A stretch of DNA of 64,000 nt from Enterovirga aerilata (GTDB taxonomy: Bacteria > Pseudomonadota > Alphaproteobacteria > Rhizobiales > Beijerinckiaceae). The notes beneath the pieces are model-generated. The model had not been told where the DNA came from and made no database searches. It saw only the letters and a list, made by a program, of their open reading frames with translations. Location of the stretch: assembly GCF_013044135.1 (NCBI RefSeq), contig NZ_JABEPP010000006.1, positions 310,001 through 374,000 of the forward strand, in the 5' to 3' direction. Positions 1 to 8,624 of this stretch are shown one piece after another (position 1 is the first letter of the stretch; each line of letters opens with the position of its first letter). Both the position numbers and the translations under genes were made by a program.

Positions 1-1572
1 TCCGACCTGACCCACATACCGGCCGGGCGGACGGTCGGCTCATACGAGCACTGGGACGGCTCGCCCGCCCGGAAGGTCGGGATGGTGGATGTCGCGAGCC
101 TGCCGCCGCAATCGGAGGCCGGGCCGCTGCGCCGGGCGGTGCAGGGCGCGCTCTACGCCGTCGCCTACGTCATCATCCTCATGCTGGGGCTCGTCCCGAT
201 CTTCCCGGCCTTCTACGTCCTCTACAACCTGAACACCTTCTTCACGGGCGTGAACGACTACAACGTGAGCTGGTCGGCGCTGCCCATGTACACCTGGCCG
301 ACCGCCTTCGTACTGGTGGTCGCATCCGTGCTCATCATCATCGCGGTCCGGTGGATCGTGCTTCCACGGGTCCGAGAGGGGACGTTCTCGATCCATAGCT
401 GGTTCTATCTGCGCAAATGGATCGTCGGGCTCGCGACGGAGGTTACCCTCGAGACCCTGAACTCGCTCTATGCGACGATCTACATGCGGTACTGGTACCG
501 CCTGATGGGCGCGAAGATCGGCAAGGGCTCGGAAATCTCGAGCAACCTCGCCGGGCGCTACGATCTCGTCGACATCGGCAAGAACAACTTCCTCGGCGAC
601 GAGGTCATCTTCGGCGACGAGGAGGTGCGGCGCGGCTGGATGACCTTGAAGCGGGTCAGGACCGGCGACCGGGTCTTCGTCGGCAACGACGCCGTGATCG
701 CGGGCGGGGCGGATCTAGCCGACGGCACGCTCATCGGCGTGAAGTCGAAGCTGCCGGACAGCCTGAAGACGGGCCCGAACGAGACCTGGTTCGGGACGCC
801 GGCCATCAGCGTGCCGAGCCGGCAGAAGGTCGATATGGGCGCGGTCTGGACCTACGATCCGCCTAAGGTCTACGTTCTGCGGCGGGCGATCTTCGAGGGC
901 CTGCATACCTCGCTTCCGACCGCCGTGTTCATCACGTTCGGCTACATGGCCGCCGACCTGATGGCCGACCCGATCGATACGGGGAACTGGTGGGCCGCCC
1001 TCGGCATCTTCCTCGCCGCCGGCGTCGTGATCGCGCTCATCATGGTGGCGATCTCGGCGGCGATCAAATGGGCGCTCATGGGCGCCTACAGGCCCGTGAT
1101 GAAGCCGATGTGGTCGTGGTGGGCCATGCGGACGGAGGCCGTCGCGGTCCTCTACGGCGGGCTCGTTGGCAAGGCGTCGCTCGAATTCACGCGCGGAACG
1201 CCCTTCCTGCCCTGGCTGCTGCGGCTCTACGGGACGAAGATCGGCAAGGGCGTCTATCTCGACTGCACCGACTTCACCGAGTTCGACTGCGTGAGGATCG
1301 GCGATTTCTGCGTCTTCAACGACCACGCGGTCCTGCAGACGCATCTCTACGAGGACCGGATCATGAAGGTCGGCCTGATCGAGCTCGGGCGCGGCGTGTC
1401 GGTCGGACCGAACACCACCGTCCTCTACGATACGAGGATCGGCGACTACGCCCGGCTCGGGCCGCTGACCATCGTGATGCGGGGCGAGTCGATCCCCGGG
1501 CACTCCGAATGGGGCGGCGCGCCGGCGGTGCCGGTCCTGCACGAGCCCGCCCAGCCGCGCCTCGCGGCGTGA
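1..1572 (+). CDS. Pls/PosA-type NRPS, C-terminal part (5' cut by window edge)
   Basis: The reading frame is open from base 1, so this is the last 523 residues of a longer protein. It alternates membrane segments (window residues about 45-75, 100-120, 290-310 and 325-355) with left-handed beta-helix hexapeptide-repeat blocks. One block is cut by the window edge and shows the ending HWDGSPARKVG. A second starts at MGAKIGKGS and a third at YGTKIGKGV. This layout matches the terminal region of Pls/PosA family nonribosomal peptide synthetases, large membrane enzymes that build homo-oligomers of amino acids (poly-lysine synthetase is the model). The adenylation and carrier domains lie outside the window, so the substrate cannot be judged. 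A stand-alone hexapeptide acyltransferase is less likely because of the repeated membrane/helix pattern. Confidence 0.8.
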   Translation, partial: SDLTHIPAGRTVGSYEHWDGSPARKVGMVDVASLPPQSEAGPLRRAVQGALYAVAYVIILMLGLVPIFPAFYVLYNLNTFFTGVNDYNVSWSALPMYTWPTAFVLVVASVLIIIAVRWIVLPRVREGTFSIHSWFYLRKWIVGLATEVTLETLNSLYATIYMRYWYRLMGAKIGKGSEISSNLAGRYDLVDIGKNNFLGDEVIFGDEEVRRGWMTLKRVRTGDRVFVGNDAVIAGGADLADGTLIGVKSKLPDSLKTGPNETWFGTPAISVPSRQKVDMGAVWTYDPPKVYVLRRAIFEGLHTSLPTAVFITFGYMAADLMADPIDTGNWWAALGIFLAAGVVIALIMVAISAAIKWALMGAYRPVMKPMWSWWAMRTEAVAVLYGGLVGKASLEFTRGTPFLPWLLRLYGTKIGKGVYLDCTDFTEFDCVRIGDFCVFNDHAVLQTHLYEDRIMKVGLIELGRGVSVGPNTTVLYDTRIGDYARLGPLTIVMRGESIPGHSEWGGAPAVPVLHEPAQPRLAA

Positions 1573-1642
1573 GAGCGGCCGTGTCTTTGCATGGAACTCC
1601 TCCCCTGCCGATCCTGACGGGGGCGGAAGGCTGGAGGTGACG

Positions 1643-2023
1643 ATGCGCGCGATGATCCTGCTGGTAGCCGCGTCCTGCGCCCTCGGGGCCTGCCTTGCCG
1701 AGGGCGCGCTCGCGCAGACGGCGCCTGCGCCCCAGCCGCCCGGCACCGCCCAGCCCGTTCCGAGCGGAGCGGCGCCCGCGGCCGAGCCGGTCACCACCGG
1801 CAGCCCCCGGCCGGGCGCGCGGCCTGCCACGGCGCCCTCGCAGCCCGGCGGCATCTATGCGCGGCCCGGCCGCTGCCGCGAGCTCGCGATCAAGCGCAAC
1901 CTGTACGGCCTCGCGCGGCAGCGCTTCATCAAGCGCTGCCGGATCGCGCGCCGCTCGATGCCGCGGCCGGCTCCGGCCGCGCCGTCGCCGTCGCAGCCGG
2001 CGCCCGCGAAGCCGCCGGGCTAG
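1643..2023 (+). CDS. small exported Pro/Ala-rich protein
   Basis: The protein has 126 residues. An N-terminal signal peptide (MRAMILLVAASCALGACLA) ends near an AxA-type site (GALAQ). A Pro/Ala-rich stretch follows, then a basic core with CRELAIKRNLYGLARQRF and a second Cys in KRCRIARR, and finally another Pro/Ala tail. The two Cys could form a disulfide in the periplasm. GGAGG at 1633-1637 sits well for the ATG at 1643; a GTG at 1637 would overlap that ribosome-binding site, so I chose the ATG. I do not recognise a family and assign no function. It lies between the NRPS gene and aroC without overlap. Confidence 0.6.
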   Translation: MRAMILLVAASCALGACLAEGALAQTAPAPQPPGTAQPVPSGAAPAAEPVTTGSPRPGARPATAPSQPGGIYARPGRCRELAIKRNLYGLARQRFIKRCRIARRSMPRPAPAAPSPSQPAPAKPPG

Positions 2024-2085
2024 CGGCAAAGCGGCGGCCGGGAGGCTTTCGCGGAGGCATGGCGCCGGGCTAAACCCCTGGCGCC

Positions 2086-3189
2086 ATGTCCCACAACACC
2101 TTCGGCCACCTGTTTCGAGTCACGACCTTCGGCGAGAGCCACGGGCCGGCGCTCGGCTGCGTGGTCGACGGCTGCCCGCCGCTGATCCCGCTGGACGCGG
2201 CGGACATCCAGGCCGAGCTCGACCGGCGCCGCCCGGGGCAGTCCCGCTTCACGACCCAGCGGCGCGAGCCGGACGAGGTCCGGATCCTGTCGGGCGTGTT
2301 CACGGACGAGCGCAGCGGACGCCAGGTCACGACCGGCACCCCGATCGCACTCCTGATCGAGAACGTCGACCAGCGCTCCAAGGATTACGGGGAGATCAGG
2401 GAAACCTACCGCCCCGGCCATGCGGATTACACCTACGACGCCAAGTACTGCATCCGCGACTATCGCGGCGGCGGGCGCTCCTCCGCGCGCGAGACGGCGG
2501 CGCGCGTCGCGGCCGGCGCCATCGCCCGCAGGATCCTGCCCGGAATCGCCATCCGGGGCGCGGTGGTGAAGATCGGCCCGCATGAGGTGGACCGGTCCCG
2601 GTGGGACTGGGACGAGGTGGACCGGAACCCGCTCTTCTGCCCGGACGCGAGAACGGCGGAGCTCTGGGCCGAGTATCTGGACGGCATCCGCAAGGACGGA
2701 TCCTCGATCGGGGCGGTCGTCGAAGTCGTGGCCGAGGGCGTGCCGGTCGGGCTCGGGGCGCCGGTCTACGGCAAGCTCGATGCGGATCTCGCGGCCGCGC
2801 TCATGTCGATCAACGCCGTCAAGGGAGTCGAGATCGGCGACGGCTTCGCCGCGGCCGAGCTGCGTGGGGAGGAGAACGCCGACGAGATGCGGCCGGGCAA
2901 TTCCGGAGCGCCCGTCTTCCTCTCCAACCACGCCGGCGGCATCCTCGGCGGCATCTCGACGGGGCAGCCGATCGTGGCCCGGTTCGCGGTCAAGCCGACC
3001 TCGTCCATCCTGAAGCCGCGCGCCACCATCAACCGCGCCGGCGAGGCCGCGGATATCGTGACCAAGGGCCGGCACGACCCCTGCGTGGGCATCCGGGCGG
3101 TGCCGGTCGGCGAGGCGATGCTGGCCTGCGTGCTCGCGGACCATTATCTCCGTCACCGTGGGCAGGTGGGCGAGAGGGCGCCGGGATGA
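2086..3189 (+). CDS. aroC: chorismate synthase
   Basis: The 367-residue cytoplasmic enzyme makes chorismate from 5-enolpyruvylshikimate-3-phosphate with reduced FMN, the last step of the shikimate pathway. Family signatures are clear: [10 protein letters not shown] near the N-terminus, [13 protein letters not shown] around residue 110, [10 protein letters not shown] around 126, and the C-terminal segment with [18 protein letters not shown]. The length is normal for bacterial AroC. The stop codon overlaps the ATG of the next gene (ATGA at 3186-3189), so the antitoxin gene is translationally coupled to aroC. No good Shine-Dalgarno is visible upstream. Confidence 0.97.
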   Translation: MSHNTFGHLFRVTTFGESHGPALGCVVDGCPPLIPLDAADIQAELDRRRPGQSRFTTQRREPDEVRILSGVFTDERSGRQVTTGTPIALLIENVDQRSKDYGEIRETYRPGHADYTYDAKYCIRDYRGGGRSSARETAARVAAGAIARRILPGIAIRGAVVKIGPHEVDRSRWDWDEVDRNPLFCPDARTAELWAEYLDGIRKDGSSIGAVVEVVAEGVPVGLGAPVYGKLDADLAAALMSINAVKGVEIGDGFAAAELRGEENADEMRPGNSGAPVFLSNHAGGILGGISTGQPIVARFAVKPTSSILKPRATINRAGEAADIVTKGRHDPCVGIRAVPVGEAMLACVLADHYLRHRGQVGERAPG

Positions 3190-3479
3190 GCCAGGTCGAC
3201 ATCGAAGCGGCGGCCGGGGACCTTCAGGGCCTCGTCGCTCGGGCCCGTTCTGGCGAGGAGGTCGTTCTGATCGAGGGCGGCCGGCCGATGGCAAAGCTCG
3301 TGCCAATCATCCAGCACACGGGCGAAGACCTGCCGCCGCGGCAACTCGGCCTTGCTCGCGGGCGGTGGAATGTCCCGGAGGACTTCGATACTCCGCTTCC
3401 CGAAGAGGTGGTTGCGCTCTTCTACGAAGGGCCTCTCTTCCCAGAGGATCCCTCGCCTTCGCGGAAGGATAAGCCGTGA
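3186..3479 (+). CDS. Phd/YefM-type antitoxin
   Basis: The 97-residue protein has an N-terminal DNA-binding part ([20 protein letters not shown], then [19 protein letters not shown]) typical of Phd/YefM antitoxins. Its C-terminal tail contains the [12 protein letters not shown] segment that normally wraps the toxin. It should bind and neutralise the VapC protein encoded 16 bp downstream and repress their transcription. Its ATG overlaps the aroC stop, so it is probably co-transcribed with aroC. The base composition looks less GC-rich than in aroC, which suggests a later insertion of the pair. Confidence 0.85.
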   Translation: MSQVDIEAAAGDLQGLVARARSGEEVVLIEGGRPMAKLVPIIQHTGEDLPPRQLGLARGRWNVPEDFDTPLPEEVVALFYEGPLFPEDPSPSRKDKP

Positions 3480-3495
3480 GCGGCGCGGCCTGTAG

Positions 3496-3906
3496 ATGAG
3501 GCTGTTGTTGGACACTCACGTGTTGATGTGGGCGCTGTCCGAGCCGGAGCGACTGCCGGTGCATTCGAGGGATATCGTATCGGACAGGCGCCACGAGGTC
3601 TTCTTCAGCGCGGCGAGCATCTGGGAGTGCGCGATCAAGTACGCCTTGAGGCGACCCGGGTTCCGGCACGATCCCCGCTTCCTGGCTGCCGATGCTCTCC
3701 AGACGGGCTTCGTCGAGCTTCCGGTTGCCTCCCGGGCAGCGATCCGCGTTGCCAGCCTTCCTGCACATCACCGTGATCCGTTCGATCGTCTGCTGATTGC
3801 ACAGGCAATCGACCAAGACGCCTTGCTGCTTACGGCCGACGCCGCGCTCGCTGTATATGGGCCCCCTGTCCTGATGCTCGGCGCAGTTCCGAGCCGAGAA
3901 ACCTGA
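3496..3906 (+). CDS. vapC: VapC-family PIN-domain toxin
   Basis: This 136-residue PIN-domain protein is a probable Mg-dependent RNase toxin of a type II toxin-antitoxin pair. The acidic catalytic set is visible: D6 in LLLDTHVLMWAL, E44 in SIWECAIK, D94/D97 in HHRDPFDRLL and D115 in LLTADAAL. The gene follows the Phd-type antitoxin at 16 bp and ends one base before the ribB start at 3908. The target RNA cannot be read from sequence. Confidence 0.88.
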   Translation: MRLLLDTHVLMWALSEPERLPVHSRDIVSDRRHEVFFSAASIWECAIKYALRRPGFRHDPRFLAADALQTGFVELPVASRAAIRVASLPAHHRDPFDRLLIAQAIDQDALLLTADAALAVYGPPVLMLGAVPSRET

Positions 3907-3907
3907 C

Positions 3908-4978
3908 ATGCCCAACACCGTCACTGAAGCCGTCGAGGCCTTCGCCCGGGGCGAGATCGTGGTCGTCACGGATGACGACGACCGCGAGAACGAGGGGGAC
4001 CTCGTCGTCGCAGCCTCGCTCTGCACGCCGGAGAAGATGGCCTTCATCATCCGCAATACCTGCGGGATCGTCTGCGCGCCGCTGACCGCGGCGGAGGCGC
4101 GCCGGCTGCGCCTCGACCCGATGGTCGCCTCGAACGACGCCCCGCTCGGCACCGCCTTCACGGTGTCCGTCGACGTGAAGCACGGGCTCACCACGGGGAT
4201 CTCGGCCGAGCAGCGCACGAACACCGTGCGGGCGCTCGCCAACAACAACATGGGGGCGGCCGATTTCGTCCGACCGGGCCACGTCTTCCCGCTGATCGCG
4301 CGGGACGGCGGCGTGCTCATGCGGTCGGGGCACACCGAGGCCGCCGTGGACCTCTGCCGGCTCGCGGGGCTGCCGGAGGTGGGCGTGATCTGCGAGCTCG
4401 CCAACGACGACGGCACCGTCATGAAGGGCGAGCAGATCGCCGCCTTCGCCGAGCGGCACGGGCTGAAGCGCATCTCGGTCGCCGACCTCATCGCCTATCG
4501 GCAGGCGCGCGAGAAGCTCGTCGAGCGGCTCGGGACCTTCCCGGTCAAGACCGAATACGGCCAGCTCACCGGCTACGCCTATGCGACGCCGTTCGACCAG
4601 GTGCAGCACTACGCCTTCGTGCTCGGCCGCGTCGGCGACGGACGCAACATCCTGGCGCGCCTGCACCGGGCCAACGTGCTGACGGACGTGCTCGGCGGCG
4701 GGCAGACGATCCGGGCCTCGCTGGAGCGCTTCGCCCAGGAGGGCAGGGGAGTCCTGGTCTATCTCCGGGACGGCACCGCCGGGGTGCCGCTCACCTCCTT
4801 CTCGGAGGAGGAGGATTCGGACAGCAAGCGCATCCGGCTGTGGCGCGAGATCGGGGTCGGAGCGCAGATCCTGCGGGACCTCGGCGTGACCTCGATCCGC
4901 AATCTCGCCACCGGGTCCAGGTCCTATGTCGGCCTGTCCGGCTTCGGGATCGAGATCGTGAGCTCCGAGCCGGTCTGA
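3908..4978 (+). CDS. ribB: 3,4-dihydroxy-2-butanone 4-phosphate synthase with degenerate GTP cyclohydrolase II-like domain
   Basis: The 356-residue protein belongs to riboflavin synthesis. Residues 1-200 form the RibB domain, which turns ribulose 5-phosphate into dihydroxybutanone phosphate and formate. It keeps the acidic loop DDDDRENEGDL, the GHVFPL and RSGHTEAAVDL motifs and ICEL. Residues 205-356 have the fold-level pattern of GTP cyclohydrolase II (TEYGQLTGYAY, RLHRANVLTDVLGG, near-C-terminal TGSRSYVGLSGFG). They lack the zinc-binding cysteines and the catalytic GDxxxSxRCxC stretch, so this domain is almost certainly inactive as a cyclohydrolase. The organism should therefore carry a separate RibA. 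No FMN riboswitch precedes it; the start follows vapC by one base. Confidence 0.93.
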   Translation: MPNTVTEAVEAFARGEIVVVTDDDDRENEGDLVVAASLCTPEKMAFIIRNTCGIVCAPLTAAEARRLRLDPMVASNDAPLGTAFTVSVDVKHGLTTGISAEQRTNTVRALANNNMGAADFVRPGHVFPLIARDGGVLMRSGHTEAAVDLCRLAGLPEVGVICELANDDGTVMKGEQIAAFAERHGLKRISVADLIAYRQAREKLVERLGTFPVKTEYGQLTGYAYATPFDQVQHYAFVLGRVGDGRNILARLHRANVLTDVLGGGQTIRASLERFAQEGRGVLVYLRDGTAGVPLTSFSEEEDSDSKRIRLWREIGVGAQILRDLGVTSIRNLATGSRSYVGLSGFGIEIVSSEPV

Positions 4979-4999
4979 CGAGGCTGGCGCGCGGCCGGC

Positions 5000-5929
5000 T
5001 CACGCCTCCATGAGCGTCCGGACATGGGCGGCGACGGAGTCCGACAGGCCCTGAAGGTCGTACCCGCCCTCCAGCAGCGACACGACCCGCCCGCCGCAGC
5101 GGCGCGCGGCGAGGTCCATGAGCCTGCGGGTCGCCCAGGCGAAATCCTCCGCCTCGAGCCGCAGATTGGCCAGCGGATCGCGCCAATGGGCGTCGAAGCC
5201 GGCCGAGATGATCACGAGGTCGGGCGCGAAATCCTCCAGCCGCGGCATGATGCGGGTGTCGAATGCCTCGCGGAAGGTCTCGCCGTCCGCGCCCGGCCGC
5301 AGCGGCGCGTTCACGATCGTGTCGAAGTCCCCCCGCTCGGAGAGCGCGCCCGTGCCGGGATAGAGCGGCATCTGGTGGGTCGAGGCATAGAGCACCGTCT
5401 GGTCCGACCAGAAGATGTCCTGGCTGCCGTTGCCGTGATGGACGTCCCAGTCCACGATCGCGACGCGCTCGGCGCCGTGCTTCGTCTGCGCATGCCGCGC
5501 CGCGACCGCCGCGTTGTTGTAGAAGCAGAAGCCCATGGCGCGGGTGCGCTCGGCATGGTGCCCGGGCGGCCGCATGGCCGAGAACGCATTGGCGGCGGCG
5601 CCGGTCATCACGGCGTCCACGGCCTGGACGGCCGCCCCGACGCCGCGCTGGATGGCCTCGAGCGTGCCCGGCGACATCACCGTGTCGGAATCGATGCCGA
5701 CGAGCCCCTCCTCGGGCGCGGCCTTCTCGATCGCCTCGACATAGGCGCGCGGATGCGCGAGCGCGATCGTGTCGATGCCGGCCCGCTCCGCCAGCCGGCG
5801 CTCGAGCGTCGAGAACTCCTCCGCGGCCAGCGCCCGTTCCACGGCCCGGATCCGGTCCGGTCGTTCGGGATGGCCCGTGGGAGTCCTGTGCTCGAGCACG
5901 GCGGGATGGTGGAGGAGAAGCGTCGTCAT
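5000..5929 (-). CDS. histone deacetylase-family (acetoin utilization/acetylpolyamine amidohydrolase-like) protein
   Basis: The 309-residue enzyme has the arginase/HDAC fold with all zinc-hydrolase features: RPPGHHAE (H124, H125), GFCFYNNAAVAA, VDWDVHHGNG (D162 and H164 as zinc ligands), SAGFDAHWRDPL (D246) and the Tyr in LEGGYDL (Y290). Bacterial members remove acetyl groups from small amines or proteins; the substrate is unknown here. I placed the start at the ATG whose product begins MTTLLLHHP. A longer frame upstream lacks homology-like sequence. The gene converges with ribB across 21 bp and is transcribed alone. Confidence 0.92.
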   Translation of the reverse strand: MTTLLLHHPAVLEHRTPTGHPERPDRIRAVERALAAEEFSTLERRLAERAGIDTIALAHPRAYVEAIEKAAPEEGLVGIDSDTVMSPGTLEAIQRGVGAAVQAVDAVMTGAAANAFSAMRPPGHHAERTRAMGFCFYNNAAVAARHAQTKHGAERVAIVDWDVHHGNGSQDIFWSDQTVLYASTHQMPLYPGTGALSERGDFDTIVNAPLRPGADGETFREAFDTRIMPRLEDFAPDLVIISAGFDAHWRDPLANLRLEAEDFAWATRRLMDLAARRCGGRVVSLLEGGYDLQGLSDSVAAHVRTLMEA

Positions 5930-6126
5930 CGGGCGTCCGGAGTTCCCGCCGACACTCGCAGCCCCGGCGGGCACTGTCCACGGGTGCCGATTGTGACGCG
6001 CCTGCAACACCTGGCGGAGAAGCTTCCCGGTCCGCTCAATGGCGCAAGTCCTGCCCCGATTGCGGATTATCGGCTTAGGTCGTGGTTAACGAAGCCCTGT
6101 CAGGCGTGGCGGAGGGCTGGGGGACG

Positions 6127-6720
6127 ATGATGCGGAAATCGGCGCCGGTTCTGGCGATGATGCTTGCCGGAACTCTCGGTCTGGGCGGCTGCTTCTCGGC
6201 TGTGCCGGACCCGAAGGTGTCCGAGCTCGACGCCAAGTACATGGCCATGGTGCCGCAGGCGGAGATCGATCCCCATTTCGCGCGCTACCAGATCGACGAT
6301 CCGACCGGCGAGGCGCCGGGGACGATCGTCGTGGAGACCAAGCAGCGCCAGCTCTACTACGTCCTGCCCGGGAAGAAGGCGATCCGCTACGGCGTTTCGG
6401 TCGGCGACGAGGCCTTCGGCTGGACGGGGACGGCCGAGGTCGCCCGGAAGGCGGAGTGGCCGGCCTGGAACCCGCCGGCCGAGATGAAGAAGCGGTGGCC
6501 GCATGTCCATGCGGTCGAGGGCGGTCCGAACTCGCCGCTCGGCGCGCGGGCGCTCTACCTGCACCAGAACGGCAAGGACACGCTCTATCGCATCCATGGC
6601 ACGAACGAGCCCGAGAAGATCGGCCAGGCCGTCTCATCCGGCTGCATCCGGATGCGCAACATGGACGTGGTCGAGCTCTACAACCGCGTCCCGGTCGGCG
6701 CGAAGGTGATCGTCCGGTAA
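6127..6720 (+). CDS. L,D-transpeptidase lipoprotein (YkuD domain)
   Basis: The 197-residue protein is predicted to act on peptidoglycan in the periplasm. The N-terminus ends in a lipobox (LGLGGC, C22), so it is probably lipid-anchored. The YkuD catalytic domain covers residues about 65-197. It shows IHGTNEP (H157) and the active-site SSGCIRM motif (C173) plus the conserved following Arg. Such enzymes form 3-3 crosslinks or attach proteins to the wall. Two adjacent ATG codons (6127, 6130) are possible starts, preceded by GGAGG. An upstream GTG at 6082 would add residues before the signal peptide and is less likely. Confidence 0.92.
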   Translation: MMRKSAPVLAMMLAGTLGLGGCFSAVPDPKVSELDAKYMAMVPQAEIDPHFARYQIDDPTGEAPGTIVVETKQRQLYYVLPGKKAIRYGVSVGDEAFGWTGTAEVARKAEWPAWNPPAEMKKRWPHVHAVEGGPNSPLGARALYLHQNGKDTLYRIHGTNEPEKIGQAVSSGCIRMRNMDVVELYNRVPVGAKVIVR

Positions 6721-6814
6721 ATGCCGGCAGCCGCTCCGGCGCCGAGCTCCGGCGGCGCTCTCTAGCCAGAGGCGGCCGCATCGCCCATGCTGCGCACCTC
6801 CGAAAGAGGCAGCC

Positions 6815-7006
6815 ATGCGGAAGCTGGTGTGGTCGGTGATCCTCGTCGCGGCCGGCGCGCTGGTCCAGCCCGCGGCCGCGCAGTTCGGCATGTCGACATC
6901 CCCCCTGATCGGGCCTGCCCCGAATTCGGCAGAGGCGGCCCCGGCCGGGACCGCCAAGAAGGCCGCGGTCCCGAAGCGGGCGAAGAAGAAGATGCGGCGC
7001 CGCTGA
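6815..7006 (+). CDS. tiny exported basic protein
   Basis: The predicted product has 63 residues. Residues 1-22 form a signal peptide (MRKLVWSVILVAAGALVQPAAAQ). A short Gly/Pro/Ala region follows, then a strongly basic tail (KKAAVPKRAKKKMRRR). The start has a good ribosome-binding sequence (GAAAGAGG). It resembles small periplasmic proteins often found in this order, but I do not recognise a family. The basic tail could bind wall polymers or nucleic acid; that is only an idea. Confidence 0.55.
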   Translation: MRKLVWSVILVAAGALVQPAAAQFGMSTSPLIGPAPNSAEAAPAGTAKKAAVPKRAKKKMRRR

Positions 7007-7205
7007 GGCGAAATCGGCGTTGATCCTCGGCGCCGCAGCGGGTGCATCGCGGCCGGCGCGCCGGCCTTCGCCCAGGGGAAAGCTGCCCGATGCGGGGGTT
7101 GGCCCCACAAGCCGGGGTCAGCCGGGCCTGATCCTGAGGGCAGCCCCGCATTGCCCCGCCGCAGGTTTCGGCGTTAAGCCCTGGCGCGGCGAAGGCGAGG
7201 GCAGG

Positions 7206-8582
7206 GTGACGCAAGCGGTCGATCCGGAAGACGGGCTGCCACTCCCGCAGCGCTACTGGTCGATCATCGTCATCGCGCTCGCCATCACCATGGCGGTGCT
7301 GGACGGGGCAGTGGCCAATGTCGCGCTCCCGACGATCGCCCGCGAGTTCCGGGTCGACTCGGCCGACGCGATCTGGATCGTCAACGCGTATCAGCTCGCG
7401 GTGGTCGTCTCGCTCCTGCCCTTCGCGGCGCTCGGCGAGATCGTGGGCTATGCCCGAATCTACCTGATCGGGCTCGCCCTCTTCACGCTGGCCTCGCTCG
7501 CCTGCGCTCTCTCCTCGACGCTGCTCGAGCTGACCGCAGCCCGCATCCTGCAGGGTTTCGGCGCGGCCGGGATCATGGCGATCAACGCCGCGCTCGTGCG
7601 CTTCACCTATCCGGCGCGGCTCCTCGGGCGCGGGATCGGGCTCAACGCCTTCGTCGTCTCCCTGGCCTCCGCGGTCGGGCCGACGGTCGCGGCCGCCATC
7701 CTCGCGACCGCCTCCTGGCAATGGCTCTTCGCCATCAACGTCCCGATCGGGATCGTGACCTTCGCGATCGCCGTCAAGGCGCTGCCCCGGACCGTGCGGA
7801 CGGCGCGGCGGTTCGACTTCGTGAGCGCGCTGCTCAACGCGCTCGCCTTCGGGCTCGTCATCGCGGGGATCGACCTCGTGATGAGGTCGCCGAACCTGCC
7901 GCTCGGCCTCGGCACGCTGGCCTGCGGCGTCGCCGCGGCGGCGGCGCTCGCCGTGCGCGAGCTCAACCGCACCCATCCGCTCCTGCCGCTGGACCTCCTG
8001 CGCATCCCGGTCTTCGGCCTCTCGGTCGCGACCTCCATCTGCTCCTTCTGCGCGCAGATGCTCGCGCTCGTGTCGCTGCCCTTCCATTTCGAGGGCACCC
8101 TCGGCAGGACCGCCGTCGAGACCGGGCTCCTGCTCACGCCCTGGCCCATCGCGATCGGCATCGTCGGCCCGATCGCCGGCCGGCTCTCGGACCGCTACCC
8201 GGCAGCGATCCTCGGCGGGACGGGGCTTCTGCTCCTGTCGATAGGCCTTGCCCTGCTCGCCCTCATGCCGGACACCGCCTCCTCGCTGGATATCGGCTGG
8301 CGGATGGTGATCTGCGGGATCGGCTTCGGCCTGTTCCAGGCACCGAACAACCGCGCCATGATCTCGGCGGCGCCGCGGACCCGCAGCGGCGCCGCGGGCG
8401 GCATGCTGGCGACGGCGCGCCTGACCGGCCAGACGCTCGGGGCGACGCTCGTCGCGATCTTCCTGACGCTGAGCCCGACGGGGGGCGAGACGATCTCGCT
8501 CGCGGTCGGAGCTGCGCTCGCGCTCCTGGGCGCCGCCGCCTCGGTATCGCGCCTTCCGGCGGAGCTTCGGGCGCGCGCCTGA
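7206..8582 (+). CDS. MFS multidrug transporter, DHA2-like (14-TM)
   Basis: The 458-residue inner-membrane protein belongs to the major facilitator superfamily. The first helix motif LDGAVANVALPTIAREF (motif D1-type) and the following IVNAYQLAVVVSLLP are typical of DHA2 drug:H+ antiporters of the EmrB/QacA kind, as is the length of about 460 residues. The substrate is unknown. I chose the GTG at 7206 (product VTQAVDPEDG). It is preceded by purine-rich GAAGGCGAGGGCAGG, and the longer upstream frame is not protein-like. About 200 bp separate it from the previous gene. That gap holds a perfect 16-bp palindrome at 7051-7066. Confidence 0.9.
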   Translation: MTQAVDPEDGLPLPQRYWSIIVIALAITMAVLDGAVANVALPTIAREFRVDSADAIWIVNAYQLAVVVSLLPFAALGEIVGYARIYLIGLALFTLASLACALSSTLLELTAARILQGFGAAGIMAINAALVRFTYPARLLGRGIGLNAFVVSLASAVGPTVAAAILATASWQWLFAINVPIGIVTFAIAVKALPRTVRTARRFDFVSALLNALAFGLVIAGIDLVMRSPNLPLGLGTLACGVAAAAALAVRELNRTHPLLPLDLLRIPVFGLSVATSICSFCAQMLALVSLPFHFEGTLGRTAVETGLLLTPWPIAIGIVGPIAGRLSDRYPAAILGGTGLLLLSIGLALLALMPDTASSLDIGWRMVICGIGFGLFQAPNNRAMISAAPRTRSGAAGGMLATARLTGQTLGATLVAIFLTLSPTGGETISLAVGAALALLGAAASVSRLPAELRARA

Positions 8583-8624
8583 ACGCCGCCTCGACCGGAT
8601 CGTGCGCCTTCGGTAGAAGGGGCC

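Noticed and set aside
3700-3910. FMN riboswitch before ribB
   Set aside because: ribB follows vapC by one base, so there is no leader and no conserved riboswitch pattern.
7051-7066. 16-bp perfect palindrome (GGCCGGCG and its mirror) as a terminator
   Set aside because: It has no loop and no following T-run. Such GC-only palindromes are likely by chance in this composition. I mention it only as a feature of the gap.
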